A DNA stretch of 64,000 bases. Origin: Deefgea chitinilytica (GTDB lineage: Bacteria; Pseudomonadota; Gammaproteobacteria; Burkholderiales; Chitinibacteraceae). Numbering within the stretch: the stretch's first letter is position 1; each line of letters starts with the position of its first letter. The notes below the pieces were generated by a model. The model worked only from the letters and a program-made list of their open reading frames with translations. It made no database searches and was not told the DNA's origin. Shown here in pieces: positions 10,512 to 19,551 of the stretch. The stretch lies in assembly GCF_016881405.1 (NCBI RefSeq), contig NZ_WOFE01000005.1:108949-172948 (forward strand). Direction: 5' to 3'. A program made the position numbers and the translations under genes.

Positions 10512-12361
10512 GTCTCTTCCTTCACTTCTAATTCTTGACTCGGTAAGAAAATATTGGTGGTTGGCGCATCCGGCGGTACACCGAGCAAGCGCAAACTACC
10601 CGCGACAACACTACTAAAAATCGGTGCAGCCACTAAGCCGCCATAACGCAAAGAAAATGTTGGTTCATCAATCATCACCGCGACTATCAGCCGTGGATCA
10701 GAAATTGGCGCCAAACCCACAAATGAAGCCACCCGAGCGGTATCTGAATACGCACCGTTCACTAATTTCTTCGCCGTTCCTGTTTTACCGCCGACACGAT
10801 AACCAACGACCTGTGCTCGGGTTGCGGTACCACCTGGCAACGTCACCATTTCCAGCATTTTGCGTACTTGCTCTGCCGTTTTGGCTGAGACAACCTGCTT
10901 GCCAGGCGCTGGTGCTACCAGCTTGGTAAAGGTCACCGGATGAATTTCACCATTGCCAGCAAACAACTGGTAAGAGCGCGCCATCTGCATCAAACTGACC
11001 GACATCCCATAACCAAAACCCATGGTGGCTTCTTCAATCGGTCGCCAAGTTTTCCATGGTCTTAAACGTCCGGCTGCTTCCCCCGGGAAGCCGGTATGCG
11101 GCACTTCACCAAACCCGATGTCTTTATAAAAATTCCAAACCGCCTCTCTATCCATCATCAACGCCATTTTGGCAGCACCGACATTGGACGATTTTTGAAT
11201 AATGTGCTCCACCGTTGCGGCGCCAACGGCATGATCATCCTTAACCAGATTCGGACCAATTGCCATCGTGCCATTGCCCGTTTGAATCACAGTTTGCGGC
11301 GTCACTTTGCCAGCATCCAAGGCCATCGCAACCGTAATCGCTTTCATCGTTGAGCCTGGCTCGTACAAATCGGTCAAGGCACGATTGCGTTTATGCGCCG
11401 GATCAATCTTGGCGCGACTATTCGGGTTGTACGATGGCGCGTTAGCTAAAGCCAGAACCTCACCAGTACGTGCATCCAATACCACAATCGCACCACCAAC
11501 CGCTCCAGCTGCTTCGACTGCATTTTTTAACTCTCGATACGCCAAATACTGAATTCGGCGATCAATTGACAGCTGCAAAGTTTGCCCTTCTTGCGGCGGT
11601 ACAATCGTTGATACATCTTCAACGATATATCCGCGCCGATCTCGAATCACAGTTCGGGATCCTGGCTTACCGGCCAGCATTTTTTCCCGCGTTAACTCAA
11701 AACCCTCTTGGCCTTTACCATCAATATCGGTAAAGCCAATGATGTGCGCCATGACCTCGCCTGCGGGGTAATAGCGTCGATATTCCGTTTGCGAATACAC
11801 GCCGGGGATTTTCATCGCCATGAGCGCTTTCGCTTCTGTTGGCGAAATATGGCGTTTAACCCACAAAAAATCTGACTTTATCTCTTTGCCTTGTGAATTT
11901 TTGCGCGAAGCACTTAGCTTTTTGAGCAAATCATTTGGCGGTAGCTGTAATTGCTTTTCTATTTTTTTAATTTCATCCAAGGACAAAGGCATCGGCTCTT
12001 CGTCATTTGCTGGCTTCCAGTCCACAGGCCTAGTTTGCCCAGCGGGTAGTATTTCTACGCTACGGGGACTCATCCAGATCGATTGCACTGGCGTTGAAAT
12101 AGCCAATGGCTCGCCATTTCGATCGGTAATCATGCCGCGATTAGCTTCCAGCTTTAAAGTCCGACGATAACGCGCATCACCTTGATCTTGAAGAAAGTCT
12201 TCATTCAAAACTTGCAGATACAAGCCACGCCCCAACAAACCAATAAACAACATCAGCAAGCCACCAAGCACAACCCATACGCGCCAGCGCTCTAATTTGG
12301 CTTTTGGCACGCTACTAAATCGCGCACCGCGGCTTCCAGCTGCTTTACTTATCAAGGCCAT
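10508..12361 (-). CDS. ftsI: Septal D,D-transpeptidase FtsI (penicillin-binding protein 3)
   Basis: FtsI (617 residues) crosslinks septal peptidoglycan in partnership with FtsW. It has a cytoplasmic tail, one transmembrane anchor at about residues 28-50, a pedestal domain, and a C-terminal transpeptidase with all three penicillin-binding motifs: STMK at about 337-340 (Ser337 nucleophile), SSN (IIQKSSNVGAAK) and KTGTAKK. It shares one base with the ftsL stop and overlaps murE by 4 bp. Nothing is unusual. Confidence 0.97.
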   Translation of the reverse strand: MALISKAAGSRGARFSSVPKAKLERWRVWVVLGGLLMLFIGLLGRGLYLQVLNEDFLQDQGDARYRRTLKLEANRGMITDRNGEPLAISTPVQSIWMSPRSVEILPAGQTRPVDWKPANDEEPMPLSLDEIKKIEKQLQLPPNDLLKKLSASRKNSQGKEIKSDFLWVKRHISPTEAKALMAMKIPGVYSQTEYRRYYPAGEVMAHIIGFTDIDGKGQEGFELTREKMLAGKPGSRTVIRDRRGYIVEDVSTIVPPQEGQTLQLSIDRRIQYLAYRELKNAVEAAGAVGGAIVVLDARTGEVLALANAPSYNPNSRAKIDPAHKRNRALTDLYEPGSTMKAITVAMALDAGKVTPQTVIQTGNGTMAIGPNLVKDDHAVGAATVEHIIQKSSNVGAAKMALMMDREAVWNFYKDIGFGEVPHTGFPGEAAGRLRPWKTWRPIEEATMGFGYGMSVSLMQMARSYQLFAGNGEIHPVTFTKLVAPAPGKQVVSAKTAEQVRKMLEMVTLPGGTATRAQVVGYRVGGKTGTAKKLVNGAYSDTARVASFVGLAPISDPRLIVAVMIDEPTFSLRYGGLVAAPIFSSVVAGSLRLLGVPPDAPTTNIFLPSQELEVKEET

Positions 12362-12660
12362 TACAAATCTTTGACCTCAGGTTTTTTCACCGCTTGCCCA
12401 TGCTCTAAAATAACTTGCGTGCGATTGGCCGGTGCGACTTGCATTCCCAAATTGTGCTGAGCTTCTTGCTCTATTCTGGAGTGCATAGCCCACGTGCTTT
12501 GCTCTAGTTGCAACTGCCCCCACTCCACATCGAGTTTTTTAGTAAGTACGTCTTCTTTTTGCAGCTCAATAAATAGTTTTCTGGCCTTATGGCGACTAGT
12601 CACCACGGCTAAAGCACAAATCACCAATACTGCGAGCAAAAACATATTCAAACGGGTCAC
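12361..12660 (-). CDS. ftsL: Cell division protein FtsL
   Basis: This 99-residue bitopic protein has a hydrophobic helix at about residues 4-21 followed by a heptad-rich region suited to the FtsL-FtsB-FtsQ coiled coil. Sequence conservation in this family is low, so the call rests on size, topology and position between rsmH and ftsI. It overlaps rsmH by 4 bp and ftsI by 1 bp. Confidence 0.93.
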   Translation of the reverse strand: MTRLNMFLLAVLVICALAVVTSRHKARKLFIELQKEDVLTKKLDVEWGQLQLEQSTWAMHSRIEQEAQHNLGMQVAPANRTQVILEHGQAVKKPEVKDL

Positions 12661-13607
12661 AGCGGCCCCACAGTACGTTCTGCAATACGCAAAATGGCGC
12701 TCCGCGCCCTTGGATTTTGCTTGATCTCTTCTTCGCTGGCGCGCACTGGTTTGCCAATCACGCGCAATGGGGCTTGAGCAATCTCGCTAGCACGTACTGG
12801 CAGACGAGATGGCAAGTGATCTCCTTTCGCTGCGTCTTGCATAAAACGCTTCACAATACGATCTTCTAGGGAATGGAAAGCAATAACAGACAAGCGACCT
12901 GCAGGCTTCAATAAATTCAAAGCCTGTGGCAGTACTAGCGAAAGCTCTTCAAGCTCGCGATTGATGTAAATCCGTACAGCTTGGAAGGTACGCGTCGCCG
13001 GGTTCTGGCCCGGCTCGCGGGTACGGACTGCCGTTGCCACGACCTCGGCAAGCTCTCCTGTTGTAACAAAAGGTTCGCTTGCCCTACGCGTAACAATCGC
13101 TGCTGCAACCTGCCGAGCAAACCGTTCTTCGCCATAATCTTTTACCACCTCTGCAATTTCTTTTTCTTCGGCAGAATTGAGCCACTCTGCCGCCGTCATA
13201 CCCCGTGTCGTATCCATACGCATATCTAGCGGAGCATCGAACCTAAAACTAAAACCGCGTGAGCCATCATCCAATTGCGGCGATGACACACCCAAATCCA
13301 TCAGCACACCATCAATCTGCTCCACACCCAATTTCGCCAACGAATCAGCTAAAGTCACAAACCCTTCGTGAACAATCGTAAATCGAGGATCAGTAATCGT
13401 TGTAGCTTCAGCAATCGCCTGCAAATCTTTATCAAATGCAATCAAACGGCCATTAGGGCTAAGTTTGGATAAAATTAGTCGCGAATGACCACCACGACCA
13501 AATGTGCAGTCGACATAAACCCCATCCGGCTTAATAGCGAGGGCATCAACCGCCTCATCAAGCAATACCGTGCAATGCACGAAGCTCGTTGCCTCCAGCT
13601 CACTCAA
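12657..13607 (-). CDS. rsmH: 16S rRNA (cytosine-1402-N4)-methyltransferase RsmH
   Basis: RsmH (316 residues, formerly MraW) methylates C1402 in the 16S rRNA P site using S-adenosylmethionine. Signatures seen are the SAM-binding [15 protein letters not shown], the [16 protein letters not shown] stretch and [16 protein letters not shown]. It begins 4 bp inside the end of mraZ and is the second gene of the dcw operon, its usual place. Confidence 0.98.
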   Translation of the reverse strand: MSELEATSFVHCTVLLDEAVDALAIKPDGVYVDCTFGRGGHSRLILSKLSPNGRLIAFDKDLQAIAEATTITDPRFTIVHEGFVTLADSLAKLGVEQIDGVLMDLGVSSPQLDDGSRGFSFRFDAPLDMRMDTTRGMTAAEWLNSAEEKEIAEVVKDYGEERFARQVAAAIVTRRASEPFVTTGELAEVVATAVRTREPGQNPATRTFQAVRIYINRELEELSLVLPQALNLLKPAGRLSVIAFHSLEDRIVKRFMQDAAKGDHLPSRLPVRASEIAQAPLRVIGKPVRASEEEIKQNPRARSAILRIAERTVGPL

Positions 13608-14041
13608 AGCACAATTCCTTGCATATTATTTTGTAATTCAACCGGATCCATAGCCATAGCGGCATCAGTTACGGCATTCCACTTGGCCTCATCCCACAAT
13701 TCAAATTTATTACCCATACCCACCAGAGCAACGGTCTTATCCAAGCTCGCTCGCTGACGTAAAGTAGGCGGTATCAAAATACGACCCGAAGTGTCCATTT
13801 CAATTTCTTCAGCGTGCCCCACAATCAAGCGGCGCAAGCCCATTTGAGCGCCTGACAAAGTATTCAGCTGGTCACGAACAGGAATCCAATCAGGCTCAGG
13901 GTAAATCAGCAAACAACCCGACGGCTCAACGGTAATCACCAATCGTCCTTCTGAACGGGCAAGCAAGGCATCGCGATGCTTGGCTGGGATTGCCAATCGC
14001 CCTTTGCTGTCCAAATTCATTGAAGAAACGCCACCAAACAT
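13604..14041 (-). CDS. mraZ: Transcriptional regulator MraZ
   Basis: MraZ (145 residues) has two AbrB-like repeats, each with the DxxGR signature: [16 protein letters not shown] near the start and [15 protein letters not shown] in the second half. In other bacteria it binds repeated short sites ahead of its own gene and regulates the dcw cluster. It is the promoter-proximal gene here. A set of four evenly spaced GTG boxes lies 80-117 bp upstream (14121-14158), which fits autoregulation. The start [14 protein letters not shown] is the standard one. Confidence 0.97.
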   Translation of the reverse strand: MFGGVSSMNLDSKGRLAIPAKHRDALLARSEGRLVITVEPSGCLLIYPEPDWIPVRDQLNTLSGAQMGLRRLIVGHAEEIEMDTSGRILIPPTLRQRASLDKTVALVGMGNKFELWDEAKWNAVTDAAMAMDPVELQNNMQGIVL

Positions 14042-14120
14042 CTTGTGCCAAAGCCCATGATCGCTAAACTGCGATCGGTAAAATCAATCATTAAATCTTT
14101 GTAGCGATTTTAACGAAATT

Positions 14121-14158
14121 ATCACCACAAAAATACACTTTTATCCACTTTCCCCCAC
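14121..14158 (-). promoter_or_regulatory. Putative MraZ operator: four GTG boxes at 10-bp spacing
   Basis: Reading the minus strand, GTGGG, GTGGA, GTGTA and GTGGT follow each other with exactly 10 bp from one GTG to the next. Known MraZ operators are direct repeats of a TGGG-type pentamer separated by 5-bp spacers, so that each ring subunit meets the same DNA face. Spacing and sequence match this pattern, and the third box is the weakest. The match was found by eye. Confidence 0.75.
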
Positions 14159-14176
14159 TAAAAGTCACTATAGAGC

Positions 14177-14205
14177 AAAAAAAAAACCGGCACAAGTTGT
14201 GCCGG
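14177..14205 (-). terminator. Rho-independent terminator ahead of the dcw operon
   Basis: A perfect 8-bp stem (CCGGCACA / TGTGCCGG, 14187-14205) is followed on the minus strand by about ten T residues. It would stop minus-strand transcription coming from the 105-residue ORF or further upstream, insulating the mraZ promoter. Confidence 0.8.
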
Positions 14206-14379
14206 AAATTTTGTGTTTTGATACAATGATTTAGCATTAAAAATAATTTTTAAATAAAAGCCTTTTAGAATAAGTACTAATTTCGCAATAGTTAAAGTAA
14301 AACCTTAAGTAATTTCACAAAACTTACAAAGTATCGCAAAATTTCCCGACAGCCGGATACCCGAGGCGACTTAAAATTC

Positions 14380-14547
14380 ATGAGCGGTAAACTACTTTCT
14401 ATATTTCTGTTTTTCTTAGCGTGCGGCCTAGGCTGGCGCATACTCTTGCCAGCACAAAGAAAAGAATTACACCGAATCAGTAATATCAGCGCTATTGTCT
14501 TAATCTCTGCCAGTGTGATTGCATTAATCTGGCATTGGGTGCGTTAG
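14380..14547 (+). CDS. Small membrane protein, 55 residues, unknown function
   Basis: This short ORF encodes MSGKLLSIFLFFLACGLGWR, a positively charged link (LLPAQRKELHR), then a second hydrophobic stretch (ISAIVLISASVIALIWHWVR). The outcome is a two-helix hairpin membrane protein with no recognised family. It stands alone on the plus strand between two minus-strand genes, about 340 bp from the mraZ start. A possible weak GAGG ribosome site is about 14 bp upstream, rather far. The coding call rests on length, a clean start-to-stop frame and sensible topology. Confidence 0.55.
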   Translation: MSGKLLSIFLFFLACGLGWRILLPAQRKELHRISNISAIVLISASVIALIWHWVR

Positions 14548-14662
14548 AATAAAATAGTGCAGATGCACAAAGCGCGTATGCGGTCTAAGCGGCTATCGCC
14601 AGTAAAAACTCACCCAAAGCTCAAAAGAAGATGCCTTTTCGCTTAAGTTACACGTTCACAAC

Positions 14663-14980
14663 CTAGACTCGGCAAGAAAAAGATCGCAACGCTAATTCAT
14701 CAGTTCTACGACGACAGTCACGTCGACGATCCGTACGCACCCGTGTATCTAACATTACTGACCGTGGCTCATTACGTCGATCACTTGTTCGGCGCTCCTG
14801 ATGAGTACGGCGATCAAGCCCATCCCACTCTCCGGCAGCAATTTTATTCAATCGACCTTGGGTTGCAGCGCGCTGGACGCCCGTTTCTGATTGCGGCAAT
14901 GAGGCAGCCATCTCACTCGAAGCTTGAATAATATAGTCAGCAAAGCCGCGAGCTTGCTGTAAAAATTTTACCGATTTCAT
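14663..14980 (-). CDS. Arginine-rich hypothetical protein
   Basis: A 105-residue protein of unknown function. The N-terminal half looks like an amphipathic helix (MKSVKFLQQARGFADYIIQ), while the C-terminal half is very rich in Arg with repeated D-R-R patterns (GLDRRTHQERRTSDRRNEPR and TDRRRDCRRRTDELAL). This suggests nucleic-acid or acidic-partner binding, but no family was recognised. No strong ribosome site precedes the ATG. It is downstream of rpoH on the same strand, behind the rpoH terminator. It may be a lineage-specific gene. Confidence 0.55.
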   Translation of the reverse strand: MKSVKFLQQARGFADYIIQASSEMAASLPQSETGVQRAATQGRLNKIAAGEWDGLDRRTHQERRTSDRRNEPRSVMLDTRVRTDRRRDCRRRTDELALRSFSCRV

Positions 14981-15052
14981 GAAATTTATCTATTTATTTC
15001 AAAGACTTACCTCATTATCGTCCAAAACACAGTTTTCTTGAATAGGAATGTA

Positions 15053-15075
15053 AAAAGGGCGCCAAGGCGCCCTTC
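15053..15075 (-). terminator. Rho-independent terminator of rpoH
   Basis: A palindromic stem AAGGGCGCC / GGCGCCCTT with a two-base loop ends, on the minus strand, in a run of T. It starts about 25 bp after the rpoH stop codon. Confidence 0.85.
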
Positions 15076-15099
15076 GATTAAAATCATAAACAAAGCTAA

Positions 15100-15957
15100 T
15101 TAAATCGTTGCTGGCAGCAACGCTTGCTTCATTTTTTGCAGTGCTTTAGTTTCAATCTGGCGAATTCGCTCGGCAGAGACCTGAAACTCAGCAGCTAAAT
15201 CGTGCAAAGTCAGTGATTCACCTTCCTCGGTCAACCAACGAGCCTCAATAATCCTGCGACTACGTTCGTCAAGCCCATCAAGCGCTTCCACGATCCCAGT
15301 AGAGTGAATACGATCAACATTCGCCCGTGCAATCGCTGCCGTTGGCTCGTTATGGCTATCGGCCAACCAGTCGATAGGGGCATAGCCGTCCTCATCGGCA
15401 TCATCGGACACTAATGACACATCTTGGCCTGTCATCCGCATTTCCATTTCCAACACTTCTTCAGGTTTTACGCCCAAATCATCAGCAATTTCTTTCGCTT
15501 GTGTATGCGTGAGTGCAGCAAAGCTCGTTTTCATCGAACGCAAATTAAAAAATAGTTTGCGCTGTGCTTTCGTTGTTGCAATACGAACTAAGCGCCAATT
15601 ACGCAAAATATATTCGTGAATTTCGGCTTTAATCCAATGCACGGCAAACGAATATAAGCGCACGCCACGTGTAGCTTCAAAGCGCTTCACCGCCTTCATC
15701 AGGCCAATATTACCTTCTTGAATTAAGTCAGCCTGTGGCAAACCATAACCACTATACCCACGCGCAATCGAGACTACGACGCGCAAGTGAGACATAACTA
15801 ACTGGCGCGCAGCCTCGACGTCACCATGCTCTTGATGGCGAGTCGCCAAATCGTGCTCTTCTTGCGGCGAAAGCATAGGAACGGCGTTAACACGCTGAAT
15901 ATAGCGTTCAATACTATCACCAATCGATAGTGTTGAAAGTGTCATCGCATTGCTCAT
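15100..15957 (-). CDS. rpoH: Heat-shock sigma factor RpoH (sigma-32)
   Basis: A 285-residue sigma-70-family protein with an N-terminal region 1.2 (SIGDSIERYIQRVNAVPMLS), region 2 (DLIQEGNIGLMKAVKRFE, VRLYSFAVHWIKAEIHEYIL), the RpoH box-like QRKLFFNLR that marks sigma-32, and region 4 with helix-turn-helix (LAAEFQVSAERIRQIETKA). It directs RNA polymerase to heat-shock promoters. The ATG at 15957 has a good AGGAG site. Its promoter contains a perfect CIRCE operator, so HrcA probably represses it at normal temperature. Confidence 0.97.
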   Translation of the reverse strand: MSNAMTLSTLSIGDSIERYIQRVNAVPMLSPQEEHDLATRHQEHGDVEAARQLVMSHLRVVVSIARGYSGYGLPQADLIQEGNIGLMKAVKRFEATRGVRLYSFAVHWIKAEIHEYILRNWRLVRIATTKAQRKLFFNLRSMKTSFAALTHTQAKEIADDLGVKPEEVLEMEMRMTGQDVSLVSDDADEDGYAPIDWLADSHNEPTAAIARANVDRIHSTGIVEALDGLDERSRRIIEARWLTEEGESLTLHDLAAEFQVSAERIRQIETKALQKMKQALLPATI

Positions 15958-15993
15958 TGCTTTGTTCTCCTGTCACTCAAACCTATAACTGAC

Positions 15994-16022
15994 TTTATAT
16001 ATCAAAATTAGCACTCTAGCAA
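15994..16022 (-). promoter_or_regulatory. Sigma-70-type promoter of rpoH
   Basis: On the minus strand, TTGCTA (16017-16022) and TATAAA (15994-15999) are separated by exactly 17 bp. The -35 hexamer lies in the CIRCE spacer and the spacer of the promoter covers the second CIRCE arm, so bound HrcA would block polymerase. Confidence 0.7.
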
Positions 16023-16034
16023 TTAGAGTGCTAA
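16008..16034. promoter_or_regulatory. CIRCE operator (HrcA site)
   Basis: The site reads TTAGCACTC, nine bases, GAGTGCTAA, a perfect match to the CIRCE consensus in both arms and spacing. CIRCE is bound by the heat-sensitive repressor HrcA and is usually found ahead of groESL or dnaK/hrcA operons. Here it overlaps the rpoH promoter. Confidence 0.95.
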
Positions 16035-16149
16035 CTGTGTTTTAAGTTCCTAGTATTCAAACACATGCATGCATCATTTTGCACGGTAATTATTACTATC
16101 CAAGTCATAGCTACATTCAATCTGCTCAACGGCAACAGAATCAGCGCAC

Positions 16150-17052
16150 TTAACGGTATTGATATAAATACCTCGCAACCGCAAAGACCGCCCCCATTAC
16201 GCAAAGCAAAGCCGTTGCAGCACAAACCAGCAAAATAGTCAGCCCATCAGGTATCGACAAACTAACTGTTTGCCCATAAGAATGCGCCAACTCAATCAAA
16301 GCCGGATTGACATAAGCAACCAAACCACAAACGATCAACACGGCAACGCCCCCACCCAAAGCGCCCTGCACAATGGCCGCATGCAAAAAAGGACGACGAA
16401 TAAATGAATCAGTCGCACCAATCAGCTTGGCCACTTCAATCTCATCACGGCGCGTTAAAATCTGCATCCGAATCGCATTACCAGTGATCAAAACTAAAGC
16501 TACCGCCAACAAACCCGCAACAACTTCAAACACCACCTGCCCTAAGTCGATAATTCGCACTAATCGTCGCGCCCAGTCTGAATCTAATTGCACTTCTTCC
16601 ACAATCACGATTGAAGCTAATTCTTTTTGCAGCCCTTCCAAAACTTCGGGAGCTCTATCTTTGGCTTTCAGCACAAACGCATCGGGTAGCGGGTTCTCCG
16701 GCAAACCTGCCGTTAAATCATTGCTACCCAAACTAGCTTGTAAGTTTTTTAGCGCGATATCTTTCGGAATAAACTCTACCTTTTCCCAGCGCGCATCGGC
16801 TTTTAAGGTTGATTTCAGCGCATTAATCTCTTCGCTACTCGCACTATTCCGAATAAAAACGGAGACTTGTGGTTCAATCGAAACTTGCTCAGTGATACTC
16901 GACAAACTGCTGATCAGCACCCACAAAGCCAGCGGCAATGCCGCGGTAATGCCGATGACTAATAAGTTGAGTAAACTCCCCACCGGATGACGAACCAAAC
17001 TACCCAAGGTACACGTGAATGCTAAAAAATGTAGACGAAACCAATGCTTCAT
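16150..17052 (-). CDS. ftsX: Cell division ABC-type permease FtsX
   Basis: FtsX (300 residues) is the membrane partner of FtsE and controls septal peptidoglycan hydrolases. The sequence has an N-terminal helix, a large periplasmic loop (about residues 55-165, SSLSSITEQVSIEPQVSVFI onward) and three further helices in the FtsX/MacB arrangement, with the cytoplasmic motif RDEIEVAKLIGATDSFIRRPF. It is 15 bp downstream of ftsE and ends about 115 bp before the CIRCE/rpoH control region. Confidence 0.96.
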   Translation of the reverse strand: MKHWFRLHFLAFTCTLGSLVRHPVGSLLNLLVIGITAALPLALWVLISSLSSITEQVSIEPQVSVFIRNSASSEEINALKSTLKADARWEKVEFIPKDIALKNLQASLGSNDLTAGLPENPLPDAFVLKAKDRAPEVLEGLQKELASIVIVEEVQLDSDWARRLVRIIDLGQVVFEVVAGLLAVALVLITGNAIRMQILTRRDEIEVAKLIGATDSFIRRPFLHAAIVQGALGGGVAVLIVCGLVAYVNPALIELAHSYGQTVSLSIPDGLTILLVCAATALLCVMGAVFAVARYLYQYR

Positions 17053-17067
17053 ATTCTTATCCTTAGG

Positions 17068-17721
17068 CTAGGCCGTGAATTGCCCGTGTTTCAGCCGCAA
17101 AATACGCCGCCCATAATCGGCCATTAACGATTCATCATGCGCCGAAATCAAGATTGTCACGCCGACTTGGTGGAACGATTTAAATAATTCCAAAATATCA
17201 TGCGCGTAATCACTATCCAGATTCGCAGTTGGCTCGTCGGCCAGCAAAATCGATGGTCTATGCACGACAGCGCGCGCAATGCATAAACGCTGCTGCTCAC
17301 CGCCCGATAGTGAAATCGGATTCAGCTTCTCTTTGCCCGCCAAACCCACTTTATCCAGCGCCGCCAATACGCGGCGACGCCCTTCAGCATGATCGAAACC
17401 AATAATATCCAGCGGCAAACGCACGTTATCAAACACATTGCGGTCGTACAGGATCTTATGATCCTGGAAAATCAGCCCAATATGCCGACGCACAAAAGGC
17501 AAAGACGCGCGGCTCATCCGCGCCAGATTTTGCCCATTGAGCAAGACCGCGCCACTGCTTGGCTTTTCGATGCCCGCCATCAACTTCAGTAAAGTCGATT
17601 TACCCGCGCCCGAATGCCCGGCCAGAAACACCAGTTCACCATCCGGCACTTCAAAGCTCAGATTTTTAATGGCATCAAAACCGCCGGGATAGCTTTTACT
17701 CACTTGTTGAAATTGAATCAT
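17068..17721 (-). CDS. ftsE: Cell division ATP-binding protein FtsE
   Basis: A 217-residue ABC ATPase with Walker A GHSGAGKSTLLK, signature LSGGEQQR and Walker B ILLADEPT, all intact. Paired with FtsX it couples ATP hydrolysis to activation of cell-wall hydrolases at the septum. The gene overlaps the upstream acetyltransferase by 4 bp and leads into ftsX, so all three probably share a transcript. Confidence 0.97.
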   Translation of the reverse strand: MIQFQQVSKSYPGGFDAIKNLSFEVPDGELVFLAGHSGAGKSTLLKLMAGIEKPSSGAVLLNGQNLARMSRASLPFVRRHIGLIFQDHKILYDRNVFDNVRLPLDIIGFDHAEGRRRVLAALDKVGLAGKEKLNPISLSGGEQQRLCIARAVVHRPSILLADEPTANLDSDYAHDILELFKSFHQVGVTILISAHDESLMADYGRRILRLKHGQFTA

Positions 17722-18257
17722 TCAAATCCTTCGCGCTGAAAACCAGCCGCTGTGCGATAAAGATACTTCACCAATTCAACCTGACCTTCATTGCGCCAAT
17801 TCACCGTGGCGCGCTCGGATTCGGTAAAACCAAGCTTGACCAGCACCCGCCCACTCGCGGGATTTGTCAGTAAATGCGATGAGGTCATTTGCCTGATGTT
17901 CGGCAGCGACAATACATAGAACAGCAGCGCCTGCGCCGCCTCAGTCGCATAGCCCTGCCCCCAATAGGCTTGGCCAAACCAGTAACCTAACTCTGCCGAA
18001 TCGGCTTCAAAACTCGCGCCGACACAGCCAATTAAAGCACCATCGGCGTGACGGCACACGGCAAAAATCACTTCACGATCCAAGGCGTCTTGCTGCGAAC
18101 GAATAAAATCCACCGCCATCGTTAATTCATAGGGGTAAGGAATCCGCCCTGTTTGACTCGCTACCTGCCACTCGCCCGCCAATTGCGCCACCATGCCCGC
18201 ATCAGCCTCGGTCAAAGGGCGCAAAAGCAAACGGGGTGTGCGTAATGGCGCGAGCAT
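17718..18257 (-). CDS. GNAT-family N-acetyltransferase (RimJ/RimL-like)
   Basis: A 179-residue protein beginning TPRLLLRPLTEADAGMVAQL, the typical start of the RimJ/RimL acetyltransferase group. The acetyl-CoA region shows LGYWFGQAYWGQGYATEAAQALL, and the C-terminal GRVLVKLGFTESERATVNW fits the last strands of the fold. The substrate is unknown; N-terminal protein acetylation or small-molecule acetylation are both possible. It overlaps ftsE by 4 bp, which suggests co-transcription rather than a shared function. Confidence 0.85.
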   Translation of the reverse strand: MLAPLRTPRLLLRPLTEADAGMVAQLAGEWQVASQTGRIPYPYELTMAVDFIRSQQDALDREVIFAVCRHADGALIGCVGASFEADSAELGYWFGQAYWGQGYATEAAQALLFYVLSLPNIRQMTSSHLLTNPASGRVLVKLGFTESERATVNWRNEGQVELVKYLYRTAAGFQREGFE

Positions 18258-18319
18258 CTAACCTCTCGGGTATAGGGCTACAGCAAATACAAAGCAAAGA
18301 TTAGAAGCAAATACCCATA

Positions 18320-19483
18320 CTATTCAAAAAGGGCATCGATATAATCTTTCGCGGCAAACGGCCGTAAATCATCAATCGATTCACCGACACCGATAAAGCG
18401 TAGCGGCACGGGGCGATTTTTGGCAATCGCCGCAATCACGCCGCCTTTGGCGGTGCCGTCGAGCTTGGTCAAGACCAAACCGGTTAAACCCAAGGCATCG
18501 TCGAATGATTTCACCTGCGCCAAGGCGTTTTGCCCCGTGTTCGCGTCCAGCACCAGCAGCACTTCATGCGGGCCAGTCGGATCGGCTTTTTGTACGACGC
18601 GTTTTACTTTTTTGATTTCTTCCATCAAATGCAATTGCGTCGGCAAGCGCCCAGCCGTATCGACGATCACGACATCAACACCACGCGCTTTGGCGGCGTT
18701 CACCGCATCAAACGCCACCGCCGCCGCATCGCCTGATGCTTGTGCGATCACTTGCACGCCATTGCGCTCGCCCCATACCACCAACTGCTCACGCGCAGCG
18801 GCGCGGAAAGTATCACCCGCGGCCAACAAAACAGATAGCCCTTGCGATTGGTAGTATTTTGCCAGTTTACCGATACTGGTGGTTTTACCTGCGCCATTGA
18901 CGCCCGCCACCATCAGAATAAACGGCTTGTGGCCTGATATTTTCAGAGGAATTTCCAACGGCTGAATCAAATCAGTCAGGCTACTTTTCAGTGCTTCTTT
19001 CAACTCGCCCGAATCTTTCAAGCCTTTAAGCGACACACGCTCGCGCACATCTTTGAGCAAATGCTGCGTCGCATCGACACCCATATCAGCAGTCAGCAAA
19101 ACCGTTTCGAGCTCTTCGTACAAGTCCTCGTTAATCTGACCGCCACCAAACACGCTGGCCAAACTCTTACCAAGCTTGTCGCGCGTTTTGGCCAAGCCCA
19201 TTTTCAGGCGTTCAGTCCACGATAATTTGGGGCGCTCTTGCGGCTGCGCCAAATCGCTAGGCGGCACAAAGGCGTCGGTGAGTTCTTCTTTCGCGGCAAC
19301 AACGGGCGCGTCAGCCGTCAAAATCGGCGCAACGTCAAGCGGAGCAGGACGAGGCGCATCGTCTGCTGCAACGGTAATTTGTGGCTCAATCGGTAATTCT
19401 GCCGCTGGGGTCGGTGCTGGCTGCGTCACTTCGGTGACGATTTCGGCTTCAGGGGGCTTCTTTTTCTTAAAAAAACTAAACAT
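18320..19483 (-). CDS. ftsY: Signal recognition particle receptor FtsY
   Basis: FtsY is the SRP receptor GTPase that delivers ribosomes making membrane proteins to SecYEG. The start used here is the ATG at 19483 giving MFSFFKKKKPPEAE, the usual FtsY N-terminus; the open frame runs 26 codons further upstream but without homology. An acidic, Ala/Pro-rich A domain (about residues 10-85) is followed by the N domain and the G domain with GVNGAGKTTSIGKLA, DTAGRLPTQ, LTKLDGTAKGG and GVGESIDDLRPF. It is divergent from rsmD, a common arrangement. Confidence 0.96.
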   Translation of the reverse strand: MFSFFKKKKPPEAEIVTEVTQPAPTPAAELPIEPQITVAADDAPRPAPLDVAPILTADAPVVAAKEELTDAFVPPSDLAQPQERPKLSWTERLKMGLAKTRDKLGKSLASVFGGGQINEDLYEELETVLLTADMGVDATQHLLKDVRERVSLKGLKDSGELKEALKSSLTDLIQPLEIPLKISGHKPFILMVAGVNGAGKTTSIGKLAKYYQSQGLSVLLAAGDTFRAAAREQLVVWGERNGVQVIAQASGDAAAVAFDAVNAAKARGVDVVIVDTAGRLPTQLHLMEEIKKVKRVVQKADPTGPHEVLLVLDANTGQNALAQVKSFDDALGLTGLVLTKLDGTAKGGVIAAIAKNRPVPLRFIGVGESIDDLRPFAAKDYIDALFE

Positions 19484-19551
19484 GGCGTTGGCGAGTATCC
19501 TGCAAATCGAGGAAAATAGTTGATTAGTAGCGATTTTACCGCGGAGCAGTG

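Noticed and set aside
16031..16225. 64-codon minus-strand ORF over the ftsX end and the rpoH control region
   Set aside because: It overlaps the ftsX coding end in another frame and covers the CIRCE-side sequence; no ribosome site or family pattern.
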